From Bacillota bacterium (GTDB lineage Bacteria > Bacillota_A > Clostridia > Christensenellales > Aristaeellaceae): a stretch of DNA of 64,000 bases. This document shows, in pieces, positions 40,621-49,800 of the stretch (the stretch's first letter is position 1; every line of letters begins with the position of its first letter). Location: assembly GCA_023421735.1 (NCBI GenBank), contig JAEZSP010000007.1, positions 3,913 through 67,912 of the forward strand, given 5' to 3'. Made by a program: the position numbers and the translations under genes. The notes below the pieces were generated by a model. That model did no database searches and was not told the DNA's origin. It worked only from the letters and a program-made list of their open reading frames with translations.

Positions 40621-42633
40621 CTACGCAGTGGAGCTCAGGTTCAGCGGCTCCAGCTTATTTTCCTTCAGGAACCGCTGCACGTCCTCGATGCGGTCCATGA
40701 ATAGGCAGTCCAGGATGTACCGGTATGCACGGTGCTCCGGGATATCCCGCAGCACCAATCCAGCCCGCGCGGTCAGTTCGCAGGACAGCCATGGCGGCAG
40801 ATGGAGCCCGATACACAGGGCGACAACCTGATCCATCATATAGTCCCTGCGCTCCGCGCTTCTGAAGCGCTTGATGGTTTTTTCGGACATGGACGCGGAT
40901 TCCGCCAGTTGTTCGATGGTCATGCGCTTCATCTTCATCAGCGCGATCAGCGTTTCATGGAATGTGTTCGGCAGGCTGCTGACGATGTCGCTCATGTCCG
41001 TAAAGCTGACTGGTTTCGCCCGGCCCTTGTCGTTGTCGCCCAGCATGAGGTAATGGCGGTTGTATTCCTCGTCGCTGTTGAGTGTGCCGAAGCGGTACTC
41101 CGCAACGCCGCACTGCTCGTACACGCTGATAAAGCGCAGACAGCATTCGTCCACGTGGGCGTTGGCCCACTTGGTGAGTCTCGCTCCAGCCGAGGTGAAT
41201 ACGACATACTTCGGATCGTTCAGGCACAGATGCCCGTCCACGTAAATGAACGCGCCGCTGTCCATGTATGCTCGGAAGTCGGGGTTGTCCGTGTATTCCG
41301 CGAACGCGGTCTTTTTGTCGATGACGAAGGTGTAGTCGCCGGTGCCCTTTTCGACAGAAAACGCGAACGGATCGATGTACCGATCGTCCACATAATTCAG
41401 CGCCCCTTTTGCCATGACATGGCCGAGCTGGATCAGGCGTGCCCGGACTCGGTATTTGGGCAAGTCGTTCTCGCGGGCAATCTTTCTCGCGATAAACTCC
41501 ATTCTGCGGCCGAGATGCCAGCCCTGATGGGCCGTCTGCTCCAATGCGGCTCTGATCTCCGGCCGCATGGCGGAAGCCGGCATCATGAGCGCGTAACTGC
41601 CGCGCCGAGCCTGCCATTCCATCCAGAGGAGCGGGTTCTCGCCGCGCTGCTTCTCCGTTTTGACGACGCGCCGCGTCTTCAGCCCCTTCACGTCGTTGTT
41701 GTGCATGTCCTGCAGCCGGTAGAACAGGTAGTGCCAGTCAAAATGGACGCACTCGTGGTAGATGTTCAGGTGGCAGGAATCCGCGGGGATGACCGAGCTG
41801 TTGATGACGATGGTGTTTCCCGGGATGCGGACAATCTCAGGAATCTCTTTGGATTGATCCTCCTGGTTTACACAAATCGCAACCTCGCCTTCGCAGAAAT
41901 ACAGGACGCTCTTGGTTCTGGGCCGTCTGTACAGCGGCAGCGTCATGACCTGAAGCCCCATGCGCTCGGCCATTTCGAATGCGTTGTGCTCCTTCAGATC
42001 ACATAGCGCTGCGGGGTAGTATTTTTCCAGCAGTGCCTCGGCGCCCGCCTCGATTTCATCCTTCCGGAGAATGGGCACCAGATAGTCGCTCAGCAACCAC
42101 AGATCGCGCTCAGGCCTGGGCTCAGATTCGCTGTATATGCTGCACTCAAGAATTTCGCCCTCATCCATGTCGATGTGCAGTTCCACTCGGAAGCCGGCCT
42201 TCACGGTATCGTCGATCACGCCGTCCTTCAGGAGGAGGTCGATCCCCACATCGATATCGGCGATGATGGAAGACGCCGACGCCCGCCAGAACGACATGTG
42301 CCGGAAGCGGCAGGTTTTTATCTGGGGTATAACCCGAATATCGTCGATATCATATCCTGTGGAAACCTCGCTGTCCGCAATCTGACGGCATAATTCCGCT
42401 GCGATCCCCAACCTGTAATGCAGCAGGATGTAGTCCTTAATGGTTTGAATGACGGGCACCAGGACTGTCTTATGGTGATCGGCCAACTCAGGGAATACCT
42501 CATCCGGCATATCGCGGGAGCGGATGTCCTCCGGCCCCGGGTTCTCCTCTTGCATAGCGGCACACGTCGCCAATCCGGTGTCATTATCGGGGTTCAAAAA
42601 TCGAATGTTATTGTCGGTGCGTCCTCGCTCCAT
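40621..42633 (-). CDS. ImmA/IrrE-type metallopeptidase with C-terminal HTH
   Basis: 670 aa. The zinc protease motif HECVH is at residues 293-297 (IYHECVHFDWHYLFYRLQDM). A C-terminal HTH lies near 575-605 (MTIEQLAESASMSEKTIKRF). ImmA-type proteases cleave phage or ICE repressors on DNA damage; here protease and HTH are one chain. No separate CI-like gene is adjacent, so the protein may itself be the lysogeny regulator. GGGAGGAC precedes the ATG, and two hairpins follow the stop. The N-terminal 200 residues are unassigned. Confidence 0.85.
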   Translation of the reverse strand: MERGRTDNNIRFLNPDNDTGLATCAAMQEENPGPEDIRSRDMPDEVFPELADHHKTVLVPVIQTIKDYILLHYRLGIAAELCRQIADSEVSTGYDIDDIRVIPQIKTCRFRHMSFWRASASSIIADIDVGIDLLLKDGVIDDTVKAGFRVELHIDMDEGEILECSIYSESEPRPERDLWLLSDYLVPILRKDEIEAGAEALLEKYYPAALCDLKEHNAFEMAERMGLQVMTLPLYRRPRTKSVLYFCEGEVAICVNQEDQSKEIPEIVRIPGNTIVINSSVIPADSCHLNIYHECVHFDWHYLFYRLQDMHNNDVKGLKTRRVVKTEKQRGENPLLWMEWQARRGSYALMMPASAMRPEIRAALEQTAHQGWHLGRRMEFIARKIARENDLPKYRVRARLIQLGHVMAKGALNYVDDRYIDPFAFSVEKGTGDYTFVIDKKTAFAEYTDNPDFRAYMDSGAFIYVDGHLCLNDPKYVVFTSAGARLTKWANAHVDECCLRFISVYEQCGVAEYRFGTLNSDEEYNRHYLMLGDNDKGRAKPVSFTDMSDIVSSLPNTFHETLIALMKMKRMTIEQLAESASMSEKTIKRFRSAERRDYMMDQVVALCIGLHLPPWLSCELTARAGLVLRDIPEHRAYRYILDCLFMDRIEDVQRFLKENKLEPLNLSSTA

Positions 42634-42709
42634 TACAGCCTGTCCTCCCGTAGTCTGTCAAAAATCGCTGGCGTCAGAAACAAATGCATTGCGCCAATTG
42701 TACTTGCAA

Positions 42710-43220
42710 GATATAATCCCGAAACTGGCGGACATATCCCGAAGGCTTTCGCCTCCCCGTCGTCAGTAGAGCCATTATATACGAACACATGTTCTGGGTC
42801 AAGCCTGCTGCTGATTGCCGGTGCGATTTTACCGAGTGTTCGTGTGGATCATTGCCGTTTAGAAAAGCGGATCATCAATGCCCGGAGCGAGACAGCCGCC
42901 GAGAAACCCCTTTTTAAAGATGGGATGCTCTGGCGCAGGTGCCTCATTCCCGCAAGCGGTTACTACGAGTGGGAGAAGCGCGGCAAAGAGAAGATCAAGT
43001 ACGCCATTCGCCCAGAGGGTGCGCGGCTGCTCTACATGGCGGGAATCTATCGCATCGAAAAGGGTGCCCCAGTGTTCACTATCCTGACGCGCGAAGTTGC
43101 GCTCGGCATTGCTTTCATCCACGACCGGATGCGCGCATGGGCTGGCTGAATCCACGATTGAAGGCAACTGACCTGTTAACGAGTGCCTTGGTGGATATGC
43201 AGTTTCGGCAGACAGTATGA
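42710..43220 (+). pseudogene. Decayed SRAP (HMCES/YedK-type) gene
   Basis: The strongly conserved SRAP core is present (RIINARSETAAEKPLFKDGM, RRCLIPASGYYEWEKRGKEK, FTILTREVALGIAFIHDRM). The frame then ends at WAG-stop, and the normal C-terminal block (WLNPRLKATDLLTSALVDMQ) appears in the next frame after a small deletion. The N-terminal Met-Cys start, where the catalytic Cys should be, is missing or scrambled by indels. SRAP proteins crosslink to abasic sites in single-stranded DNA; this copy cannot work. It marks the edge between the phage core and the lower-GC block to its right. Confidence 0.82.
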
Positions 43221-43478
43221 AGATGAAAGCTAACAATCGAAATCACTCCTTGTGACGCTGCATTGCCGGCGATGTCATTCCAGAGGAAGTGTTTAAGTAA
43301 ATATTGTGTAACGGACATTAACAAATGACAATGCGTTTTCTAAGGGTTACCCATGTATTGAAGCGACGTGGTTGCACTCTGAGCTCACCACTTGACGCTC
43401 AAAGCAACTCCCTGAATCGGATCGACGGGGTCGGTCGTCTCCGAAGGATATAGGAAAATCTATGGGACAAGGTCAAGG

Positions 43479-43520
43479 TTGCAAGATTGCAAGCGTGCAT
43501 GGTTGCAGTTGATTTGCAAT
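43479..43520. repeat. Cluster of four TTGCA boxes, iteron-like
   Basis: TTGCA occurs at 43479, 43487, 43503 and 43514; the outer copies form a GATTGCAA / TTGCAATC inverted pair. It is upstream of a RepA-like ATPase gene. The rest of 43221-43586 shows no gene. Confidence 0.4.
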
Positions 43521-43586
43521 CTTCCCCCGCTGCCACAATCAAAATCTGCAGTTGCTCATAAAATTTGGTGATCGGCACGAATTAGC

Positions 43587-43631
43587 TTGATTGACTGGGG
43601 ATTGTGCACTATAATAGACATAATATTATGT
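43587..43631 (+). promoter_or_regulatory. Vegetative promoter with overlapping palindromic operator
   Basis: TTGATT, 17-nt spacer, TATAAT (43610-43615), then the perfect palindrome ACATAATATTATGT at 43618-43631 over the expected start point. It drives the RepA-like ATPase gene 27-36 nt downstream. Confidence 0.82.
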
Positions 43632-43657
43632 GTGAGTAAAACGACTGGGGTAAGGCG

Positions 43658-44662
43658 GTGCGCCTAATGGATAGTGGCGAAAAGTGTCAACTCCAATTTT
43701 ATTCGGAGATTCCTGCAAGCAAAGTTGAGTGGCTGTGGTATCCATATATTCCCTTCGGGAAAATTACGCTCGTTCAAGGCGATCCCGGAGACGGAAAAAC
43801 AACGTTGATGCTACACATAGCCAGCTTGCTGTCGCAAGGTGGGCATATGCCGTTTGTGAAGGACGCTGTGCCGCCGTGCTATGCGATCTACCAATCCGCC
43901 GAGGATAATCCGAGCGATACCATAAAACCTCGCCTGTTGCGCGAAAATGCGAGCTGTGATCGGATTGCATTTTTAAGCAGTACAGAAATTCCATTGACAT
44001 TAACTGGTCGTGAATGGGAACGCGCTATCCGCCAGATTTCCGCCCGGTTGCTAGTAATTGACCCGCTACAGGCATATCTCGGGAGCGACATACAGATGCG
44101 GCAAGCAATCGATATGCGACAAGTTCTTCGACATTTAAGCGAAGTAGCGGAACGTACAAAATGCGCCATTGTATTGGTGGGGCATATGAATAAAGCTTAC
44201 GGAGGGAAGAGCCTTTATAGGGGATTGGGATCCATTGACATTGTCGCGGCAGCGCGCAGCGTCCTTCTTATTGGCCGTTCAAAGGATGATCAGAATGTTC
44301 GTGTTCTGGCTCAGATAAAAAACAGTCTGGCACAAGAAGGCGCGACGCTTGCCTACGAGTTATCTGACGGTCAAGGACTGCGGTGGATCGGCGAGTATGA
44401 TATGACGGCCGACGACATTCTATATGGATCTGCTGACTTCGTTAGCACAAAGCTCGATATGGCTTGCGTCGAGCTTAAGAGACTACTGAGTTCCGGAACC
44501 CGCCCATGCAATGAGATCTATGAAGAGCTTGAAGTAAGTGGCATTAGCAAGAGAACAATTGATCACGCAAAGAAAATATTAGGGATTGCCTCCATTAAGC
44601 AGGCAAGCGAATGGTATTGGTCGCTTGCCGGAGATCAGAATTCGGAACCCTTGATGGTTTAG
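43658..44662 (+). CDS. RepA-like AAA ATPase (DnaB/RecA-type fold)
   Basis: 334 aa from GTG, or 331 aa from the ATG at 43667. ITLVQGDPGDGKTTLMLHIA is Walker A; SARLLVIDPLQAYLGSDIQM is Walker B; CAIVLVGHMNKAYGGKSLYR is the sensor strand. This is the AAA_25/RepA hexameric ATPase found in plasmids and mobile elements of Clostridia. The C-terminus carries a winged-helix-like region (YEELEVSGISKRTIDHAKKI). Iteron-like repeats and a strong promoter lie upstream, so it may start replication of the nested element. Lower GC than phage genes to the left. Confidence 0.85.
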   Translation: MRLMDSGEKCQLQFYSEIPASKVEWLWYPYIPFGKITLVQGDPGDGKTTLMLHIASLLSQGGHMPFVKDAVPPCYAIYQSAEDNPSDTIKPRLLRENASCDRIAFLSSTEIPLTLTGREWERAIRQISARLLVIDPLQAYLGSDIQMRQAIDMRQVLRHLSEVAERTKCAIVLVGHMNKAYGGKSLYRGLGSIDIVAAARSVLLIGRSKDDQNVRVLAQIKNSLAQEGATLAYELSDGQGLRWIGEYDMTADDILYGSADFVSTKLDMACVELKRLLSSGTRPCNEIYEELEVSGISKRTIDHAKKILGIASIKQASEWYWSLAGDQNSEPLMV

Positions 44663-44748
44663 CAAATAGAACCGGATGACTCCGGGCAGGATTCGAGTCG
44701 AACGCGTTGAATCATCGTTAAAGTCGACTTGTCAGGAGGCTGATCGCA

Positions 44749-46665
44749 ATGAGCCAACAAGATAAACCAGCCTCCGATAACACGCAAGAGGCTCAGTCAG
44801 AGTTTGAAGTCATCATCAGTGGCAAAAGTGCATTCCGGCATGACACTGAAGAAAAGGCGAGGATACGTGCGAAGTATCAATCTTCTTCTGTCAAGCCCGT
44901 TGTTATAACACCGGCAAAAGCACAAGAAGATCGAATACGAGGAACCCGGCAAAAGCTTCGGGTGGCCGCTTACTGTAGGGTGTCGACGCCCAATGAGGCG
45001 CAGATTAGTTCTATTGAAATGCAGAAAAAGTATTTTCAGAAATACGTTGCCGAGCATGAGGACTGGGTGCTTGTTGGAATTTTTGCGGACGAGGGGATCA
45101 CGGCGACCAATCGGAAAAAGCGTGACAGTTTCAACGAAATGATACGCCGCTGCAAGGATGGGCAAATCGATCGTATCGTCATTAAAGATGTCACGCGTTA
45201 TGCTCGGAATGTGGTCGACAGTTTAAGCGTCGCGCGTGAATTGAGAGAACTCAACCCGCCGGTGGGCATTATCTTTGAGGGGTTAAACTTTGATACCCTG
45301 CAGGACAACTACGAGATTTATCTCATCATTTTGTCGGTGGTCGCTCAAATGGATAGCCAACAGAAAAGCGAGGTCATGAAATGGTCAGTTCGCCGCCGTT
45401 TCGAGGAAGGTCATTTTCTCTGCCCTACCAACAATCTATTGGGGTATATGACGGTGAACGATCAGATGGTGATCGAGCCTGAGGGTGCAAAGACGGTGCG
45501 CCTGATTTATTATATGTTTCTTGCAGGATACCCAGCAAGTGAAATTGCGGAGCGTATGACCGCTGCCAAGCGTAGGACGGGTTGGCTTCGCAAGGATTCC
45601 GAGGGCCGGGACGTCTATAACACACGTTGGTCCCCCGGAAGCGTTATGAACATTTTGCGCAATGAACGATATAGCGGGGATATCCGGGCGCAAAAAACGT
45701 ATACTGTAAGCTATTTGACGCATGAGAAGCGCCGCAATTGTGGAGAGATGCCCTCATACTGGCAGGATGATCATCATGAGGGGATTGTATCGCGCGAGGT
45801 CTACGCGATTGCGCAAAAGATTATTGCCTCTAATCGATATAGTGGCAAGGATACACATTATAGCCTTTCACTCTCCGTGATTCCAGAAGGGCTGTTAAGA
45901 GGGTTCGTTCCCTTGAACAGGGCGTGGGCGGGTTCCGATCTTGAGGAATATCTGGGTGTTTCTGATGCGGCAGGATGGAATTTGAATGAGCGGCGCTCAG
46001 TCCGCTTGTCTCCTACTCATCAGTTTGAAGTCCTTCGCGCTGAGTATACTCAAAACCAAGCTACGCCAACTCTGACTTTTACAGAGAAACATATTTCTGC
46101 AAACAGTCTGTGCCGGTCGATAATGGGGAATGTGGAGTATGTGGAATTTTTGATCCATCCACGCGAGAGACTTCTGGCAATTCGCGCTTCATCCGCTGGA
46201 CAAAGTAACGCGGTACGCTGGGCACGACGGGACGACGATGGATGGAAGGCCCTTACTTTTACCTCTGGTATAATCCCTGGCTTGATTTATGAGCTAATGA
46301 ATTGGGAAGCGGGATGGAAATTCAAGGCGCGGGGGCAGTATCGGATCAAGGGACAGGAGGCGATCTTGATCTTCTCACTGGTTGAGACGGCAGCCTATAT
46401 CCCCATCATACAGGTAGATCAATATGGGGAAGATCGTTTCATTGGGTGGAACCAGCCAATCTATCCCTATGAATGGCGTCGGCAGTTGGTTGGCCCATTG
46501 TTGGCAAGCGCAATCGCAAGCGCAAGAATGCATCTGGTTGATTATTTTGACGTATGGGATGTTCAGGCTCTGGCAAGCAGACCTCAGGCCTATGAGCGGA
46601 AAAGGCCGCTGTCAAAAGAAGAAATCCAAGAGGAGATCGAGGCGCTCGACCCCGAGACGTTATAA
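44749..46665 (+). CDS. Large serine recombinase lacking the zinc ribbon, with extra C-terminal domain
   Basis: 638 aa. After a 70-residue extension comes the resolvase domain (RVAAYCRVSTPNEAQ, nucleophile S79; DRIVIKDVTRYARNVVDSLS) and the recombinase domain (TRWSPGSVMNILRNERYSGD). The usual Cys-rich zinc ribbon is absent. Instead residues about 425-560 hold a different domain (HQFEVLRAEYTQNQATPTLT, VEYVEFLIHPRERLLAIRAS, NAVRWARR, GWKFKARGQYRIKGQE) that recurs as the three following genes. It probably moves this block in and out of DNA. AGGAGG lies about 11 nt before the ATG. Confidence 0.92.
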   Translation: MSQQDKPASDNTQEAQSEFEVIISGKSAFRHDTEEKARIRAKYQSSSVKPVVITPAKAQEDRIRGTRQKLRVAAYCRVSTPNEAQISSIEMQKKYFQKYVAEHEDWVLVGIFADEGITATNRKKRDSFNEMIRRCKDGQIDRIVIKDVTRYARNVVDSLSVARELRELNPPVGIIFEGLNFDTLQDNYEIYLIILSVVAQMDSQQKSEVMKWSVRRRFEEGHFLCPTNNLLGYMTVNDQMVIEPEGAKTVRLIYYMFLAGYPASEIAERMTAAKRRTGWLRKDSEGRDVYNTRWSPGSVMNILRNERYSGDIRAQKTYTVSYLTHEKRRNCGEMPSYWQDDHHEGIVSREVYAIAQKIIASNRYSGKDTHYSLSLSVIPEGLLRGFVPLNRAWAGSDLEEYLGVSDAAGWNLNERRSVRLSPTHQFEVLRAEYTQNQATPTLTFTEKHISANSLCRSIMGNVEYVEFLIHPRERLLAIRASSAGQSNAVRWARRDDDGWKALTFTSGIIPGLIYELMNWEAGWKFKARGQYRIKGQEAILIFSLVETAAYIPIIQVDQYGEDRFIGWNQPIYPYEWRRQLVGPLLASAIASARMHLVDYFDVWDVQALASRPQAYERKRPLSKEEIQEEIEALDPETL

Positions 46666-46687
46666 TGATACAAAGGAGGCGCGATCT

Positions 46688-47392
46688 ATGAAGGATCATC
46701 AGGAGCCGCCCACATCGGAAACGGATGTCGCTCAAAGCAGGACGCCAACCGAACAAGTGAAAGGAAAGGCCGACCTGTCCGGATTCCAGGTGCTGCGAAA
46801 AGAATTTAGCAGTCATAAGTTTGATGCAGCGATAACGCTCTCCTACAGTGGCATCTCTTTCAATTCGGCATGCATTCGATTTTATGAGCAAACGAATCAT
46901 GTGCAAATACTGGTTGATGAAAAAAATAACCGGATTGCCATTCGAAGCTGCAATCAGTACGAACACAACGCTATGCAATGGGCGCGCAATCAGAAGAAGG
47001 ATGAAAAGCGTGTCCCACGCCCAATTAAGGCACCACCTGCGTGTGAACGGTTGTTCAAGATCATGGGTTGGAATGAGGCTTACCGGTACAAGATGCTGGG
47101 GACGCGAAAGCTCTTCGACGACGCAGACGTCGTACTGTTCTTGATGGACGAAGCAGAGATATTTGTAACAGAGCATGAAACACTGCCTGATGGAAAAGTT
47201 GTTCGCAAATCTCACAATTTTCTCCCGCCTCAATGGCAGGACTCCTTTGGTGATTATGTCGAAGAACATGACCGCAAACAATCGATCGACAAGCTGAGTG
47301 CGATTGAGTTGTTCAACACGCCTGATGGTACGAAGTATTTTGTTACCTCAAAGCCAGCAGAAACGCCGGAGGAGCTACTTGAGCAGGAGTAG
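46688..47392 (+). CDS. Stand-alone copy 1 of the recombinase C-terminal domain
   Basis: 234 aa from ATG at 46688 (AAAGGAGG upstream). A charged 35-residue lead, then FQVLRKEFSSHKFDAAITLS, NHVQILVDEKNNRIAIRSCN, EHNAMQWARN, IMGWNEAYRYKMLGTRKLFD and VLFLMDEAEIFV align in order with residues 425-560 of the preceding recombinase. An extra 60-residue C-terminus follows. Gap to the recombinase is 22 nt, so they form one operon. No known family; likely a partner that assembles with the recombinase. Confidence 0.75.
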   Translation: MKDHQEPPTSETDVAQSRTPTEQVKGKADLSGFQVLRKEFSSHKFDAAITLSYSGISFNSACIRFYEQTNHVQILVDEKNNRIAIRSCNQYEHNAMQWARNQKKDEKRVPRPIKAPPACERLFKIMGWNEAYRYKMLGTRKLFDDADVVLFLMDEAEIFVTEHETLPDGKVVRKSHNFLPPQWQDSFGDYVEEHDRKQSIDKLSAIELFNTPDGTKYFVTSKPAETPEELLEQE

Positions 47393-47409
47393 AAGAGAGG
47401 AGGGAGCTT

Positions 47410-47877
47410 ATGATACCGACTGGCAATGGTTCGTTGGCCGGTCGTTCCGATGATGCTCGAGATAAAGATGAATCATACGCCGCGAACACGACGCACGCAA
47501 CGCTCCCGATCGCAATCACCTTTTGCTATCGTAGAGGACGCGCAATTATCTACAAATCCGTGATCACTGCGCTTGGGAACCCGGATTATATACGAATGCT
47601 GATCAATCCGGCAGAAAGGGTCCTGATCGTTCAGGTGTGCGACCAGCAGGAGCGCAACGCTATTGAGGTTCCGCGCAATCTGCGTAAGGATGGGGTGTCT
47701 TTCGGCATCAACAGCGTGGCATTGCTTGAGTCGATGACGAAGCTGATGGGTTGGTCGAAGCAGTTGACCTATAGGGTTAAAGGTGAACTCCAAGCAGAGT
47801 CCGGCCTAGTGGTATTTCTTCTGGATCAAGCCGTAGTTGTGAACGAGGCCGACGGGGGTGAAACGGATGTATCGTGA
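47410..47877 (+). CDS. Stand-alone copy 2 of the recombinase C-terminal domain
   Basis: 155 aa, GAGGAGGGAG before the ATG. It shows the same block order: IAITFCYRRGRAIIYKSVIT, PDYIRMLINPAERVLIVQVC, ERNAIEVPRN, LMGWSKQLTYRVKGELQAES and VVFLLDQAVVV. It lacks the C-terminal extension of copy 1. It starts 17 nt after copy 1 and overlaps copy 3. Divergence between copies is high, so the duplications are old and each copy is probably specialised. Confidence 0.75.
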   Translation: MIPTGNGSLAGRSDDARDKDESYAANTTHATLPIAITFCYRRGRAIIYKSVITALGNPDYIRMLINPAERVLIVQVCDQQERNAIEVPRNLRKDGVSFGINSVALLESMTKLMGWSKQLTYRVKGELQAESGLVVFLLDQAVVVNEADGGETDVS

Positions 47878-48229
47878 TATGAACTACATCACATTTCATT
47901 GTAAATATGGACAAATGAGCATCCACCGGGGTTGTGTCCTCCATCTTGAAAATCCGACGCACGTTCAAATCCTGGTCAACAGCGTGACAAAGGAGGTGCT
48001 ACTCAAGCCCTCCTCCGAATATGAGCGCGATGCTTTCCTCGTGCCGGACGCCCTCTATGAGCGTAGGGCTGCTTTTGTGATCAACGGAGAGGATTTTGTG
48101 CGCAAAATCAGGTGCCTAATGAGGTGGCGGAAAGACAATGCCTATCGTGTAGATGGAATGAAGATGGAAGACTCCATCCTGTTTCCGTTGGAAAAGGCAC
48201 AGGCGCTTGAAGACTGGCACGAGGAGTAG
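47867..48229 (+). CDS. Stand-alone copy 3 of the recombinase C-terminal domain
   Basis: 120 aa from ATG at 47867 (GGGGGTGA upstream); a GTG at 47858 is an alternative. YITFHCKYGQMSIHRGCVLH, PTHVQILVNSVTKEVLLKPS, YERDAFLVPDALYERRAAFV, LMRWRKDNAYRVDGMKMEDS and ILFPLEKAQALED follow the same pattern. It is the shortest copy, essentially the bare domain, and its start overlaps the end of copy 2. Confidence 0.75.
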   Translation: MYRDMNYITFHCKYGQMSIHRGCVLHLENPTHVQILVNSVTKEVLLKPSSEYERDAFLVPDALYERRAAFVINGEDFVRKIRCLMRWRKDNAYRVDGMKMEDSILFPLEKAQALEDWHEE

Positions 48230-48356
48230 ATAACGGCGGATGAGGAAGAAACAGACGGACGCTAAGCGGTGCACGATTGAGGATTCCGCCCGCCTCCTAC
48301 GAAGTGATTTCACAATATTTGGAGGGGATCCCGAACTCAGTGTGCTTATTATAGTA

Positions 48357-48385
48357 TTTACAGTGTTCACGATGCATGGTATAAT
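48357..48385 (+). promoter_or_regulatory. Strong vegetative promoter of the restriction-modification set
   Basis: TTTACA, 17-nt spacer, TATAAT (48380-48385), 31 nt upstream of the HTH gene start. The transcript would cover the HTH, methyltransferase and nuclease genes. Confidence 0.82.
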
Positions 48386-48416
48386 ATTCAACAAATGGTG
48401 CATGCGGAGGATTCAG

Positions 48417-48638
48417 ATGCCTGTTCAATGCAATCTGTCGACCTTGATGGGTAAAAAACGGTATTCGATTAAAGACATTCATGAAAAAACGGGATTGTCT
48501 CGCAATACCATATCAAATCTGTATAATGATAAAGCGACGAGAATTGATTTCACCACGATTAGCAGATTGTGTGCCGTGTTCGGTTGCGGAATTGAGGAAC
48601 TTCTGTCGGTAGAAGAACGGGTGGGAAAAGATGCTTAA
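48417..48638 (+). CDS. XRE-family HTH protein, probable restriction-modification controller
   Basis: 73 aa from ATG at 48417 (CGGAGG upstream). MGKKRYSIKDIHEKTGLSRN, then TISNLYNDKATRIDFTTISR, is a five-helix Cro/CI-type DNA-binding domain; nothing else is present. Size, position just upstream of a methyltransferase and its own strong promoter are those of C proteins, which delay nuclease expression. Alternatively it could be an ordinary XRE regulator of the nested element. Confidence 0.8.
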   Translation: MPVQCNLSTLMGKKRYSIKDIHEKTGLSRNTISNLYNDKATRIDFTTISRLCAVFGCGIEELLSVEERVGKDA

Positions 48639-48678
48639 GCGAAAAGCTGCAGGCAATTATTAAAGGGGGCGCTGGAAT

Positions 48679-49800
48679 ATGCCTCATCAGCTCAATGTCC
48701 ACAATGAAAAGATCGATTTGTCGGCAGCGCCATGGACGATGCACGAATTCTTTGCCGGTAGCGGTTTGGTCGCGTATGGTCTAAAAGGACTTTTCTCCCC
48801 CGTTTGGGCAAACGATGTAAGCGAACAAAAAGCGGATGTGTATACTGCAAATTTCGGCTCGAGCCACTTCCATTTAGGCGACATCAAGGAGGTACGCGGG
48901 GCGACCCTTCCCTATGCGCATTTGTCATGGGCAAGCTTTCCCTGCCAGGATCTATCACTTGCGGGCTCAATTGGGGGAATAAACGCGCGTCGAAGTGGGT
49001 TGGTGTGGGAATGGTTGCGCGTACTTGGCGAAATGCCCAAAAAGCCGCGACTTCTTTTATTAGAGAACGTGACGGGGCTATTGTCCGTCGGCAAGGGTGA
49101 GAATTTCCGAATTCTCCATGCAGCGCTGAGTGAGAGAGGCTACAAGAGCGGGGCCATCGTACTAGATGCGGCAACTTTTTTGCCACAATCTCGACCGCGC
49201 GTATTTGTTATTGCCGTCGCGAAAGATTGTGCGATCCCGTCAGGGTTGACGGACGTGGAACCGAACTGGCTCCATAGCAAAGCGACTGCGGAACTGGGGG
49301 ATACTCTTCCAGATTGGATTTGGTGGAAGGCAGACAGGCCTCCACGCACAGAACTTCGAGTTGAAGATATCGTCGATAAAGGCGTACCTTTCGATAAGGA
49401 CGACGTGCTTCGCCTAATTCCTGAAAAACACATGGAAAAACTGAGTCGGTTTGATACGATCTATGCAACGGGATTTCGGAGAACCAGGCACGGAGAACAG
49501 CAACTAGAATTGCGCTGCGATGGTATCGCAGGTTGCCTTCGCACCCCCGAAGGAGGAAGCAGTAAACAGTTCCTCGTCATGAAGCGCGGTAGCGAACTAC
49601 ACGCTAGGTTGTTAACGGTGCGCGAGGTCGCTCGTCTGATGGGCGCGCCGGACCATTTCATTCTCCCTGGAACGAATAACGACGGTTACAAGGCGATGGG
49701 AGACGCCGTTGCGCTCCCTGTAGCGCGCTTCATCGGAGAAAATTTCTTGATACGAATTGCGGAGGCGATATATTGTGAACTGCGTGCAAAAGAGGCTTAA
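48679..49800 (+). CDS. DNA cytosine-5 methyltransferase
   Basis: 373 aa. Motifs in order: MHEFFAGSGLVAYGLKGL (I), WASFPCQDLSLAGSIGGINA (IV, PCQ with the catalytic Cys), PRLLLLENVTGLLSVG (VI, ENV), FLPQSRPRVFVIAVAKD (VIII), LLTVREVARLMGAPDHF (IX) and YKAMGDAVALPVARF (X, GDAV instead of the usual GNAV). It methylates C5 of cytosine in a site set by residues 215-300. AAAGGGGG precedes the ATG. It overlaps the DUF4928 gene by 26 nt, so the two form a type II system. Confidence 0.93.
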   Translation: MPHQLNVHNEKIDLSAAPWTMHEFFAGSGLVAYGLKGLFSPVWANDVSEQKADVYTANFGSSHFHLGDIKEVRGATLPYAHLSWASFPCQDLSLAGSIGGINARRSGLVWEWLRVLGEMPKKPRLLLLENVTGLLSVGKGENFRILHAALSERGYKSGAIVLDAATFLPQSRPRVFVIAVAKDCAIPSGLTDVEPNWLHSKATAELGDTLPDWIWWKADRPPRTELRVEDIVDKGVPFDKDDVLRLIPEKHMEKLSRFDTIYATGFRRTRHGEQQLELRCDGIAGCLRTPEGGSSKQFLVMKRGSELHARLLTVREVARLMGAPDHFILPGTNNDGYKAMGDAVALPVARFIGENFLIRIAEAIYCELRAKEA

